Assembly: GCA_000320545.1 (NCBI GenBank)
Contig: ADNK01001279.1
Coordinates: 91,456-155,455, forward strand
Source of the DNA: Bigelowiella natans CCMP2755
Lineage: Eukaryota; Cercozoa; Chlorarachniophyceae
Length of the DNA: 64,000 nucleotides
Direction: 5' to 3'
The first letter of the stretch is position 1. The number at the start of each line of letters is the position of its first letter. The position numbers and the translations under genes are program-made. Of the stretch, positions 36,643 through 49,110 are shown piece after piece. The notes under the pieces were generated by a model. It saw only the letters and a program-made list of their open reading frames with translations. It ran no database searches and was not told where the DNA came from.

Positions 36643-39284
36643 TAATAGGTTTTGTGATGGGATGTAGCATGTCGCGCGTGCTGCTAGACTAGAATAGGGA
36701 TCGAACTCATGTGAGTTTAAGTGCGCACATCATGTGCGCTTGTGTTGTCACTGGCCGCCGTTGATCAGCATAGGTGACGATGCCAAAATGAATCTAGAAA
36801 TCACCGCGGATGTCTAGAAATTGTGTCTAAATGTGTTTGTCTAGTTGTGGGCATGTATGCGCTGCTCAATGTTCCAGTCATTGTTCGCGTTGTCATCACA
36901 TGTACCCCCCCACGCATCAACACGTCGAGATTCTGAACGTGCAGCTTCCGTCAAACACCTAGCGCAAGAACCCTAGAGAGCACTGAAGAATGTATCAATT
37001 AGTTCCATGTTGGAGACAAAGTCACAATCATTCGAGAGCTCCGTCACAATTGATTTTCATTCATGCATGCTGCACGTTGGACACTCTCCAGACTCCAGTT
37101 AGCTAGCACTGCTGGACTAGGCAATGTGTAAGCTAGCAAGGCTAGAAGGTTCTGCAAAAGTTGTTGGCATTTTGCATTGTTGCGATGTGAAGCCTCGCAA
37201 TGTCATGCATGCTGGCTAGCTGGCCTGTCTCCAACTTTTTTTCTGACATGCAGATTCCATTGTCGCAATTTTGAAACGTCCACAGAAATGGTTCAGGCCT
37301 GTCACTAGATCGCATTCTTTGTGTCTGTTGTGCTTATCCAAAGATTTTTCTTTGTCATCTCTCTGATTGTTCACAGTTGCAATGATGTTGCACGATTCTT
37401 GAATGGAGACAACAGATTTGTCATGTCCCTCACTTGCAATCGAGCCCTCTCATTGTTGTTGAAATCTTCCACACATGGTCCTCTGATTCAGCACAACAGC
37501 CTAGCTAGGGGGGGATCATTGCGATAATGATGACTGGGGTGTTCATTTTTCAGCAAAGTGGAGCCCTTTTCGTCATCTTGAAACCCCTTTCCCCTTCATT
37601 CGCACACACAAATGGTGGAAAGAACTTGAGATTTGGCATTGTTGCTCACGCGATTGTTGACAACAGTGGGGGAAGAAGCTGTGGCTAGGAAGGGGGGTTG
37701 TGTCAGTGGCGGCAGCGCAGAAACATCACCAAAAGTGATTTGTCGCTTGAAAAAAGACTCAAGCGTTTGCATCTCAGCACAAATCTCAAGTTCAGCAAGA
37801 ATGGTCTCCACGTGGAACATCAAGTGACAACGTGAACAATCCCAAACAAGAAAGTGCATCCTGTGCCTGAAGCTGCTCAAAACCTGTCACAGGGATGAAG
37901 GCACACACCAAACTAGCAAATGCGAGTTGAGGCTGCATCCTGGCTACATCACCGTCATGCGACATGGATTCCTTTGAGAACAATGAGAATCAACACATTT
38001 GTGCATGGAACACAGGGAGTTTGGTGGCCACATGGCAAACGACAGATTTCACGTGACTAGCTAGCTAGATCTAGAGATGAAAACGACATGCCAGCATGTT
38101 CGGACCAAAATGGACGAAAAAATGTTGAAAAATGAGAGGATTCACATTTGTCACACCTTTCTTGACGGCATGGGGATCACACGTGTGCCAGTGTGGCCTG
38201 CACGTCCACACGCAGATGTGTGCACGATGCATTTTGTTGACAACCAATGATCTCCACTCTTTTGATTCTTTCATTCAAGTTTCTTCATCTCTCTCTCTGA
38301 TTCTCTCACTTTGCTCCCACTCTCTGCCCCCCCCCCTAGCCCCCCCCCCCCGAGCTCGTCATTTCAAGTGTAGTCTTGCTGTCACGGAGTCGAACTTGAG
38401 CAAAACAACACGTGAACTGTGCGGTTTGATCCGGCCTGTCTCGTGGCTGTCAGTGGCTGAAGACGAATTGACGCCGATCTTTGCTGCAATCTGTCCCTCA
38501 TTGTGAACGATGAAGACAGCTCCCAGATCTAGGACACTAGCTAGCTAGCTAAATGGCTAGGTCACAATGATCTAGTGATGGTTTTTCCGTCAGCAAGCCC
38601 AGCTAGCCTGTGAAAAAGTGGCGGAAGATGCAATGATCGTCCATCTTCCCCATCTGTCTGCAATGGAGCCCGTTGCCAATGAGCACAAAATGTCAATTCA
38701 TCATTCGGTTCACGCGGAGATTGCCCTAGCTGTCTAGCTGTAGCTAGCTGCTAGTGCCGAAATTCTGTGTGAAAAGGGAAAGCTAGAAAGGGGTGTTTGA
38801 GGAGGTGGCACGCACGGTGTTCCTTCATTGACAGCCCTTGCGCTAGCTGTGGCTGTTGACACTGCACACAAGATGCATCACGCACATCAGATATCTAGAC
38901 ATCACTAGATCATGCTGCAGCGGAGACAATGACTCAAACCCTCAGCATGCGTCGTCTCTCCACACTAGCACAACAGAGGAGATCAGAACACCACGTGCCT
39001 TGCTGCATGTGTGCACGCTAGCACGCGCAACGCCAAATAACGAATTTCGTGCGTTCGACCGAAGAATGTGATCAATCACTTAAATACACTGTGCATGTGG
39101 TCAATCACTAGACTGCATGAAACACACCATGCTTTCTGTCACCATTCACAATGAAAACGATCTACACGAGGCAGTAGGACCACGCAAAGATAAAGCTGTA
39201 CAGCACGATGCAATCAAACTATTTTTGACTGTCTGTAGGCAACCGAATGTAATGTCATTTTCATCCAAATTCTTTTCTGCAGAA
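36643..39284. other. Long intergenic palindrome-rich island
   Basis: 2.6 kb without a convincing gene. The sequence abounds in CTAGCTAGC, GCATGC, TGCACA and CTAGA words, and lacks trinucleotide repeats. Two C runs at 38327-38336 and 38340-38351 sit together. Part of it (37302-37320) matches a segment at 22813-22830 in another island. Open frames at 38132 and 37633 have no family signal. Confidence 0.55.
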
Positions 39285-41123
39285 TCATTTTTTCAACAGG
39301 GTGTCAATGACCGCTTGGCACTGCCCATTGTTGATTTCAAGCAAGGCCCTGTTTCGTTTTGTTTGCAGAAACCCCATGTTCGCCAACACTTGCAGTTGGT
39401 CGTGATACTTTTCACATGGATGAACTTGGTCAAGGGTTTGAAAATACAACCGGGCTGATCCGCCATTTTCACTCAGCCAAGTCTTTTGCACTGTTTCCCT
39501 ATCAAAGGTTTGGATCCAGATGTCATTTATGCGTACAAGTCGATCTCCATGGCGGAGAGTTGGATGAGCAGACTTGTTCCATCCATGCTTAAAAAACTTG
39601 ATTGAGGGAATTCCTTCGTCAAATTTCCATTTTATATGATTTCCTTTACCGACTACTAAAATTGTATCGGTTTGAGATTCTACCCCACTTTTGATGGCCT
39701 CCCCCTTCTCTTCGCTTCCCATTTTCGTGTCTGGAAGGGATTGCAGGGGTAACAGTGACTTTGAAGGCGGGCGACACACTTCGTGGGAGTCACGTACGTT
39801 GTCTCTCTCCATCTTACATTTCTTTTCTACACGGTGGACTTCATCATCATGAGTCTTTGGGGAGATCTCATCATCTTTCTTCTCATGGAATTCATCATGA
39901 ATGCGATTATAATCTTTGGATCCATCTAAGGCTGAAGCCATGACAAGCAAGGTTTCCGAGAGGGAAGTAATGTTACTCACAAATATTTGTTGCAGTACGG
40001 CAAAATGAGGAAGAACGGCTTGGTAAAATGGATGATTCACCAACTCAGGGTCTTCACTAGCCTTCTCACGAATAAATTGAAGGCACTCAGCGCCACGACC
40101 AGATGTGGTTAAATTCATAATCTTCTCCATATTCTTTGCAAGGACTTTCGAAAAGGACTTTGACCGAAGAAAACTTGCACCTAGACTCCTAACGTTCCCA
40201 ACTGCGAATTCCTCTGACTTGGCCTCCTCTGATTTTGATGAAGAATCTTGTCCTAAATCTTTTAATTTGTCTGAATGTTTAACTTCAGTTGTTACCAAAT
40301 CTTCACTATCATGTATAATCTGGTTTTCAGGGTCCGTACTTAAAAATTCTGTCATCACTTCTTCGATTTGGGAATCCACGAATTCTGTGATTGCCTCATT
40401 TAGATCATCCGAATCTTCGCGCTTCATTTTTGAAAGAATCTCGATTCGTGGGACTTTATCGACTTGAGAGTCAACTGAATCTTTGATAGCATCATTTGCA
40501 AGGCTCACGGTGGAATCAACCTTCACTTCATCTCTTGAGTCTTCCTTTACCTTTTCAGGGATCACGATTCGTGGAGTTTGATCGAAAGAGGAAGACGTAA
40601 GTTCTACGGGTGTAACTACGTCGACGATAACTGTTCCCCAGTCGGTGGTCTCCTGCTCCTTCTCATCCTTGACTACTTCAAAGGATGATGCCTGAGTTTT
40701 CTCTTCAATCAAGCTTGCAGCTTCATCTCTTGCTGGTTCGGCCAGTAAAAGATCGTCACTGTTATAAGATATAACGCTTTGTACTAATACATCCTCAGGT
40801 GCCGCTTCCTTTTGCTCGTCTTCTTGAGGGTCAAAAATGTGTTCAAGATGTATCTTGAGAACTGATTCACTTTTCACAGTTGAGAAAGCATACGCTAATT
40901 CTTCTGCAGACTCGATGGTAACCAAGTCACCTTCATCGTCCTTGTATTTCAACCGTACTGAGGAAGCTGCTTCTCCAGCCTTGTTATCCTCATTAGAGCC
41001 CAGATTCGAAACCTTCCTTAACAGTTCCACGTACGAATTTTTGTCCGGTCCTGAAATCCCTTCCAATCGGATCCTACGAATATCACCGTTTGGAAGAGCA
41101 AGCTTGATCGTCTTGGCATCCAT
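39285..41123 (-). CDS. PB1-PDZ-UBA protein with LIR-like motifs (autophagy-receptor-like)
   Basis: A single-exon frame of 612 residues. Residues 1-96 form a PB1 domain. The basic strand is IKLALPNGDIRRIRLE, and the acidic OPCA motif is KYKDDEGDLVTIESAEEL, so both interaction faces are present, as in p62 and NBR1. Residues 147-165 carry two WxxL-type candidates, SSFEVVKDE and TTDWGTVIVD, both set among acidic or Ser/Thr residues as in LC3/ATG8-interacting motifs. A long acidic, Ser-rich linker follows (about 170-330). A helical segment lies at 345-398. A PDZ-like domain lies at about 486-565 (LRHGDRLVRINDIWIQTF). A UBA domain closes the protein at about 573-611 (YHDQLQVLANMGFLQTKRNR, with the MGF loop). 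PB1 oligomers, ATG8 binding and ubiquitin binding are the three functions of selective autophagy receptors. The ZZ and four-tryptophan domains of NBR1 are not seen, and the PDZ is unusual. The function is inferred. Confidence 0.82.
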   Translation of the reverse strand: MDAKTIKLALPNGDIRRIRLEGISGPDKNSYVELLRKVSNLGSNEDNKAGEAASSVRLKYKDDEGDLVTIESAEELAYAFSTVKSESVLKIHLEHIFDPQEDEQKEAAPEDVLVQSVISYNSDDLLLAEPARDEAASLIEEKTQASSFEVVKDEKEQETTDWGTVIVDVVTPVELTSSSFDQTPRIVIPEKVKEDSRDEVKVDSTVSLANDAIKDSVDSQVDKVPRIEILSKMKREDSDDLNEAITEFVDSQIEEVMTEFLSTDPENQIIHDSEDLVTTEVKHSDKLKDLGQDSSSKSEEAKSEEFAVGNVRSLGASFLRSKSFSKVLAKNMEKIMNLTTSGRGAECLQFIREKASEDPELVNHPFYQAVLPHFAVLQQIFVSNITSLSETLLVMASALDGSKDYNRIHDEFHEKKDDEISPKTHDDEVHRVEKKCKMERDNVRDSHEVCRPPSKSLLPLQSLPDTKMGSEEKGEAIKSGVESQTDTILVVGKGNHIKWKFDEGIPSIKFFKHGWNKSAHPTLRHGDRLVRINDIWIQTFDRETVQKTWLSENGGSARLYFQTLDQVHPCEKYHDQLQVLANMGFLQTKRNRALLEINNGQCQAVIDTLLKK

Positions 41124-41992
41124 GGGGGGCTGTCTGATCGGGTCGGCTTTCCCTTCCTTTCACAGTGCTGTGGATTAAGTTTTCAAAGCTGAACAACAAA
41201 GATGGAATACCTTCTAATTAATAATTTTGATGTCTTATAAGTATGTCGTAAATCATATTTATAATGGATCCAATCTTCCTATCAAAAGATCAAAATATCA
41301 TTAGGGCTGATTATTTCAGTTTGATGAAATTAAGTCAACCTGGTTCAGAGCTGTTCGCAGACATTCCCGACTTTGGGGACAGATGCATTGATGGAATGGT
41401 TTTAAGAAAAGAAATACTCGATATTTTGCTATTTTTTATCTGGCAGGATGCAGTAATATTATCTGAAAACCTGAAGTTCAGGGAAGAATTTTCATGGAGC
41501 ACGCTCGTCTGAAAATGTCACGCTATATTTCTTTGTAAAGTTTTCATCTTCCCAACTTTTTGGCATGATTCCAGCACATTATTTATTTATGGAAACATCA
41601 GTAATGTTCCCGGAATTCTATCGGAAAGATAACCACCCACCTCCTTTTAAAGCAAAAGAAAAACAGGTCGTAGATCTACAGGCTGTAGAGTTCCAGTTAC
41701 ATGGTAAAAATCCCGGTGTTACGCATGGTGATACCGGGATTTAATTGTACATGTACTCGAACACAAACACGTTTTCAAGCACCGCTCGGAACACTACTCG
41801 TGTGCGAGAACAACCCCGTGCAATTTCGACTACTTTTGAGGCGATTGTAGTCAAGATCACTCAAAATGGAGCAGCACATTTCCGAGAAATAACGTCACGG
41901 AGCTGTCGTTCCGTCGTTCCGCGTTTAAGTTGTTGCACACGCTCTCATAGATTCAAACAGCAGCTAGCTGCCCCATTGCTTAACTCGTATTC
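41124..41992. other. Divergent intergenic region
   Basis: This lies between the PB1 protein (-) and the MFS transporter (+). It contains an 82-codon open frame at 41264-41512 with no family signal, and a perfect hairpin at 41708-41742. Confidence 0.5.
41708..41742. promoter_or_regulatory. Perfect inverted repeat
   Basis: AAATCCCGGT at 41708-41717 and ACCGGGATTT at 41733-41742 form a 10-bp perfect stem with a 15-base loop, about 250 bases upstream of the MFS ATG. It could be a protein-binding site or an RNA hairpin in the leader. Confidence 0.5.
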
Positions 41993-42452
41993 ATGGAGGA
42001 TTCCGTTGCCACCAGCTCCAAAGTCTCTACTACGGAAACTAAAAACAATGCGCAGAGAGGATCTCTGCTCATCGCATATCTCAGCGTATTCATTGACATG
42101 CTGGGTACTGTTTTGAGAAGATGATGTTAGGTGCTTCTCCGAAATTGTTTTCGTATAATTGATTATGTTTTTTACTGCAGGTTTGAGTTTGATAATCCCT
42201 ATCATACCGTTCCTCGCAATTCGATTTGGGGCTAATGCCGCATCCTTGGGGTAGACTTTAAGTTTCTTCCAGTATTAGTAGAAAATGACTGTAGTTTTCT
42301 GATCATGGCAGATATATTTATGCATCCTACAATGGTGCACAGATGATCAGCGTGCCCGTGACAGGTAAATGCATTAGTATAATATATTTCATAAGTGGTA
42401 GTCCATAAGCTGACACGTCGATTAATAATTTGTAGAAGTTGCGAAAACATAT

Positions 42453-42522
<70 letters not shown>

Positions 42523-42637
42523 ACACATCTATCATCTTCTACAGGATGGCTAAGTGATAGCTATGGGCGTAAACCGCTCATCATGGTTAGTACAACAGAG
42601 AAAGAAATTCGTCACCGTCATCATCATCAGCAGCAGT

Positions 42638-42671
<34 letters not shown>

Positions 42672-44020
42672 TCATCATCATTTCGATTTTGGCCCTTCTT
42701 CTTCTTTTCACTACAGAAGCGACTAATCACACGGTTGCACATAAATGCACCACCTACTACTACTGCTATTACCGATACCCATCACTACCACCTCATTAAG
42801 CAGCCTTCGAAGAGTATTATCATATATTTGATTATCATATTGTTTCAGGCATCTTTGTTTGGAAGCTTTGCAGGATTTTTAGTCCAAGGAATGGCCACAG
42901 ATATCGTGACATTTTGCATGGGGCGTGTGATTACTGGAATATTTGGAGGATCTGTTCCGATTGTCAACGCTTACATCGTCGATACTGTACCACAGAAACT
43001 CAGACCAAAGTATTTTGCACAGGTTTTACTATGACTACTACTATTACTATTAGTTCAGCTTTGTGTGTAATTGTTATCATAGCATCAGCTTTGTCAATAA
43101 TCTCAGCAGACGACAACCTAAAATGGTGAAAACGATGACCGTGCTCATAATATCAACATTCATTTTAAAGCAAATTATGTTTTATACAATATATCATAAT
43201 ACTTATTTGTAGGCATGTGTATAAATTTTTTATTTGAATAGTTGTGTGATACGAGAATGAACAAATGACAATGATTTATCACCCTTTTTCCATCACCCAT
43301 CCATCCATTAGTTGGGAGCTGTGATTATCGTGGCGTTTATGTTTGGACCAGGTGTGTGTGTATGTGTGACGACGGCAACGATCAGCATTATCATGAATAT
43401 GAGTTGTTTGCTGAGCTCTAGTACATGCATGCATGTATGCATCTCATCGTATCATCAGGTATTGGAGCAGGTCTGGCTCAATTTACTCTTCAAACGCCTA
43501 TGCTAGTTGCATGTGGGATCGCAGGGGTACGTAACATGTCCCTACTTTCTGTCTTGTATGATGTTTTCGTCTTGTCTTTGATGAGATAACAACTATCGTA
43601 TTGCAACCAATCTTATATCTTATGATGATGCTGCAGATGGGATTCGTGGTGGCGGCTCTTAAATTTAAAGAGCCCGAAAAAGTAAAGAAAACTAACAAAA
43701 GGTACGTGGTGTGCTTAGTGCTTCTTAGAGTGTGGCAAAACAGTGGTAGTTGGTAATTGTGGACGGACCACAGCTTAAATCAAGTGTATTACTACAGTTA
43801 TGATCATCATTTGATGATGATAACATCGCCACCAACTGGTACATCGTCGTGATTGATAAATAGAATGATCGCCGACAGTAAGAACAAGAAAGGAGGAGGC
43901 AAACTGGGGAATGATGACGATGATAATTATGACGCTGACGATGCTCAAGAGCTAGGACAACACGGAGGAGGTAATAATATGTGTTATGTATAAATAACAA
44001 TGTAGCAATGATAAATGGTC

Positions 44021-44052
<32 letters not shown>

Positions 44053-44107
44053 AGGTAGTGGTGGTAGTTGTGGGAGGAGCACTTCGTCATCTGGAGATAA
44101 ACAAATG

Positions 44108-44149
<42 letters not shown>

Positions 44150-46027
44150 CGTATGTATTCCATGCAATATTTTATACCATGCAGCAGCACGACTATTACC
44201 TACCAATAAGCGATCTACAATCACTTGTGTGCGGCTGCTGCATTACTTGTTACTCTTACTTCCATATATTCATTCTTCATCTATCTTCAGATGCAGGAGT
44301 CGAGAAAGCAAAGCCGGAGTATCAAGCGCCCATCCTATGCATGTTCTTCATTTCTTTCTGCTTTGCATTAGCATTCTCAGGTGATAATTCCAGAATAGAA
44401 ATATCTATTTATCATTACTATTGCCCTTCCACACTGCTGCTGCTGCCTCCTCCCCCTCCTCCTTTCACCGTTGTTTGATATATTATTCCATGGTTATTTC
44501 TTGTCATCGTGTTGCCAAAAAAAACATCATCATCATCATCATCATCATCATCTGCTGCTGCTGCTGGCATCATATCGTAAAAGGATACCTGTACTTTTCC
44601 GGATTGTTACTCTTCGATCTTTTCGGATGGTAGTAGTAGTTTTTAATATGCAGCAGTTGCTCATTAGTAGCTAGTAATAATAGTATATGCTTTATTTGGA
44701 ACAACAACATCAACAACAACAACAACCTGTCTCTCTTATTTCTTTTCTTTTCTCCCTATTATTATTTATTGTTAAAATGGATGGATTGATGGTGATAATA
44801 AGGGAATCCCTTGAGTTTGGATTTGTGGCAATGGGAGCATCAATTTGGATGGTGATCCACCAGGTTGTGCTATGCTACAACTTGTAAAGTAGAGCTAGGA
44901 ACGATGATTTTGGGATATATTAGTATTCTAAGAGGGTGATGAATGAGAAGGAACCAGACGGTGATTAGCAGCAAGAAATGATAATGATGATGATATTGAT
45001 CAAAGTTCCATTTCAAAGAATGGCATATAACATGCACTCTCCTGGTTTGAAAGAGAGATGGCTGAAGCCATGAGCTAATCATCATGTGGTAATTGCTGAC
45101 AACCATCTTAATGGGATATGATCCTCCTACCATTTATTCATAATATCTCCAGACATCAACGTTTGTAGCGTTTCAGAAGAAGTTTGGCAAACACGCATCA
45201 CTAATGCTAGGAGCTTGCTTCATGGGTCTAGGTCTTTTTGCTATGTCAGCATGGGGTACTAAGAAGTAGTAGTAGTACTCGAAGCAGTTAGTAGCACCAC
45301 AATACTACGACTACTAATAATAATCACCACACACTCGATGATGTAAGATGGAAGAATGAGTGAGACGATTTCATCATATGATGCAAAATTTACATTATTA
45401 TAAAACACATATATTGCATGTATAGCATTAGTTCTCCCACCGCTCCTTCTTCTCCCTGGTTTAGGCGGAGACGTACGCAGTTTTACAGGAGTGCCATTGG
45501 TTGTGCTGAGCGTAGGGACTTTAGCGTTTGGGGTTGCATTCGTGCAGCCTTCCATCACATGTAAGAGGAGAAGAAGAAGAAGAAAGAAGAAGAAGAAGAA
45601 GAATCATTTAGTGTTACTTGGACAAATAATAACTTTAATAACAACAAAGAGCAAGGTGATGGTGGTGGTGGTAGTAAGTAGTACCTAGTACTTAGTACGC
45701 AATAGCAGTGCATCAGAGACGGAGAGTTCTAGCACTTATTGCGTTGGTTGTGATAGTTGTGTAAATTTGTATTTATGTGTTTATTGTGAGTTGTGTTGTT
45801 GATGTTGATATGATTTGCTTACTGGGGTTGATAGATGTCGTTGCTGGTTGATATGCTGCTGTTTGCTGTAATATTTCTATCTATTATTCTTTATTATGTG
45901 CAAGCTATCACAAGTCGATACGCTTTACAATCAGAGCAAGGCTCTGTATTAGGAAAGTAATAATGAGACATGTGATGTGATTTGTATGTTTCTTGAGCTA
46001 ATCGAAGAACAACTACAACAACAGCAG

Positions 46028-46061
<34 letters not shown>

Positions 46062-46533
46062 GAAGACGACTCGATTTACTACTACTGCAACTAACTACTA
46101 GGATAACAAGCTGTATTATCAAATATCTAGTACTTCTCCTTCTTTTCTTCAAGTGTACAACTACTTCTACTGCTATACAAGCGTGTTAAGTATAATAATT
46201 AATATTATTATTATCTGATCAATGTGGGGTGCTACTACTACTTCTACTACTACTGCTAGGTCCCAAGCCATATACTCCTTGGTTGTAATAATAATATGAG
46301 GAATAATCATAATCATGCTGGTTCTGCTGCTGCTGCTGTCGGTGCCGTAGTAGTAGTAGTAGTAGTGGAAGTAGTGCCATATTCTAGATAATAATAATAC
46401 CTTCTCTTCGTTGCTATTATTGTCTTTTGTTGTTACTTATTTATGTGTTTGAGTTTCTATGATGCTACCACTACTACTACTGCTGCTGCTGCTATATCTA
46501 TTGTCATCATCATCCTTTCACATATACAAATTG

Positions 46534-46567
<34 letters not shown>

Positions 46568-46766
46568 GCCACTACTAAAGCAACCAGCACCACTACAACA
46601 AACTAATAAAACGTGCTGCTACTACTGCATTATGAATCCAACAACGACAGGGGAATACCTTAGGGCCTTTGATTTGGGGAGGCGTGTACAGCTACAAATG
46701 GCGTAATACTACAATCATCGAGTGGCATGATACGTTTGATTCATGACCGACTGTCCTGATGATGAC

Positions 46767-46799
<33 letters not shown>

Positions 46800-47254
46800 C
46801 GATCGATCGATCGATCGATCGATAACCTTAGAGATGGTGTACACGTTGGCTGGGAGTCTAGCTTTCTGCATACTTGTTATGGGTCTCAATGTGCTAAGGC
46901 TTAATAGGTGGGGGATCCATCAATGAAGAAGAAGAAGAGATAGAGATAGAGATAGAGAGATAGAAGAGAGCAACAACAATAATAATAATCATCATGTATA
47001 TTGATAAATAAATACCAATGCTCCGTATCATCATTATCCCCCCCCCCCCCTCTCTCTCGTTTTGACACTCACTTCTTCATTGATATGTCACTCAGCTATG
47101 TACTATTGTTAGTCCTTTTCCTTACCTCGTCCTCCTTCTTCCTTCTCATCATTATCATCATCATCATCATCAAATTTGAAACTACACACACTCTTAAGTT
47201 AGTCTCCGTTATAAGGATTTTTCTCTTTTTCTTCTCGAAATCATCGAATGAATA

Positions 47255-47295
<41 letters not shown>

Positions 47296-47640
47296 TGTGT
47301 TATGATATTTTTGTTGTGTAGGCAGTTACCAGAGCACATGAAGATGAAAGACAACTCGGTACTACGTACTACTACTCACTCACCTACTATTCTCGCATGA
47401 TCCTCCTCGCTATTATACACTGATTAGTAATACACAGCCAATAAATTATGCACTACAGGTGCTACTATTCTTCTTCATAATAACAAACTGTTGAGAAATG
47501 ATGATGTGTTGGCTGGTTGTTACAGGGAGATGATACATCATCGATGAAGTACCTTGACCCTGATAGTAAGCAGCAGCACCAGCAAGACCTTCAAGTATGT
47601 ACTATTACCACCACTAGCTGAACGATGGGGATATTTATAG

Positions 47641-47683
<43 letters not shown>

Positions 47684-48202
47684 ACATATATGTTGTTCTG
47701 TTCCTTTTATATCATCAGTCTATGGAAATGGCCGATATGAAGAACGTGGATGATACGGTAGCAAGGACTTACTTATAATAATCGTGCACTAGTTCTGTTG
47801 TTCTTCCTTACCACCAAATATACTACGAATATATAGGCTGTAAGTAGTGCAGAGGCAGAGGCTGCTTCACTTCGCAGAGAGAATATAATCCTCAAGTCAA
47901 AAGTAAGAATATTCTCTCTCTCGCTCTCCCTCCTGTTTTTTCCCAGAAAGGATAGCAAAGCATTGAGATAAAGATCTCTTCTGTGCCATTTTAACGCTCA
48001 TATAAACATAATATATCATTGGAGCATGGATGGCTGATATAAGTTGTTACACATAATTGTAGTTGAAGCAATATGCCGCAACAGCTGCTGATGGACAGGT
48101 ACTAGTACTAGTAGTACTTCTACAACTAGTAGAAGTAGTAGTAGCTTACACTCTTCTAGTAGTAGTTTACACTCTTCTTCTCTATGCATCACCACCACCA
48201 CT

Positions 48203-48249
<47 letters not shown>

Positions 48250-48370
48250 ATAGCTTGTCGATGGTGAGTGAGTGGGTTAGTTAATGTATGCTACTCAACA
48301 GATAATTGACGACGAAGATGTGAATGAAGCCCTTCAAGCAGCTGTGGATCCATCTGCGGCGAGATATTGA
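41993..48370 (+). CDS. MFS transporter (TetA/MFSD10-14-like) with acidic C-terminal tail
   Basis: A major facilitator superfamily transporter that would move a small solute across a membrane. Over 20 in-phase exons can be followed. Exon 1 (41993-42104) ends VFIDMLG. Exon 2 gives LSLIIPIIPFLAIRFGANA, the first helix. Then come SYNGAQMISVPVTG (42311) and GWLSDSYGRKPLIM (42547), the MFS motif A. Next are FCMGRVITGIFGGSVPIVNA (42915), IVAFMFGPG and GIGAGLAQF (43312-43470), an acidic central loop (43862-43970), and PILCMFFISFCFALAFSG, which opens the second half. FGKHASLMLGACFMGLGLFA (45185), FTGVPLVVLSVGTLAFGVAF, SEQGSVLGK (45935), NTLGPLIWGGVYSYKWRN (46655) and YTLAGSLAFCILVMGLNVLR follow. The QGxxLG and ALGPLIGG-like pieces are typical of TetA-type drug:H+ antiporters. 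A polar tail of about 120 residues follows (47319-48370), ending DPSAARY and TGA. The substrate is unknown. Confidence 0.9.
46797..46822. repeat. (GATC)n tetranucleotide run
   Basis: About six GATC units in a row directly before the exon at about 46833 of the transporter gene. Confidence 0.9.
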
Positions 48371-49110
48371 GGAAGTAGCAGCTCACTCTCGGTATTAGTA
48401 CATCTGGCAATTAAAGTTATTAGCAGCAGCTAGGGGATGGATGCTTTGTTGGATTAGCAGTAGTAGTTTGTGGTATGCATCTTCACTTCATTATTCAATA
48501 TAGCATTCACTTCCTCCTCTGCCCCTTCCTCTTCGTTATTGTAAGTCGGATGTAATTACTCAGTTATACAATTAAATTTGTTCAATGGACATCCTTTTGT
48601 AGCTATAATGCGATATGTTGTCTCACATTGCCTCCTACTTCGCATGCGCATGGGTGCATTTTTCAAGTTCAACGTTCATTTGTTACTTTGTCTATTCTAG
48701 TATTTGCTACGCATTGAAAATCACAACAATTTGCACGTACTGAAACTCATAGCTGGATGGCGTATAATCGCACACACATGCATCTACGATGTAGACATGC
48801 CTGGCATGCCATGTGCAACGAGCAATCTGACAGTAACATCGATGCACTGCTAGCTCCTACTGTTCTGTATGTGATTACACACAATCGATACTATGGTAGG
48901 CAATGCCATGTCTAGATCTATGCCACACGCACACGCACGAGTACATTACGTTCATCATGTCTGCTAGATATGGCGTTGTAGTTCAGGATGCATGCATTTC
49001 AATTGACAATGCTTAGAATGACTAGATGAATGAAGCATGGAGATATTAGATTTCACGCCTTAATTTATAAATGCAGAGTAAAATCCTATAGATGATATTA
49101 GTCTTCTTAT
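48371..49110. other. Intergenic, with one 55-bp element and palindrome-rich half
   Basis: No gene is seen. The inverted element at 48545-48607 marks the switch from microsatellite-rich to palindrome-rich sequence (TGCATG, CTAGAT words to about 49010). Confidence 0.5.
48545..48607 (-). repeat. Dispersed 55-bp element, diverged full copy, inverted
   Basis: Read on -, it has TAGCTACAAAAGGATGTCCA, then ATTGAACAAATTTAAT, then ATTACATCCGACTTAC. It follows the transporter stop codon by 175 bases. Confidence 0.65.

Noticed and set aside
41264-41512. 82-codon open frame between the PB1 protein and the transporter
   Set aside because: Composition is protein-like, but there is no known motif and no splice partner; left as undecided, not listed as a gene.
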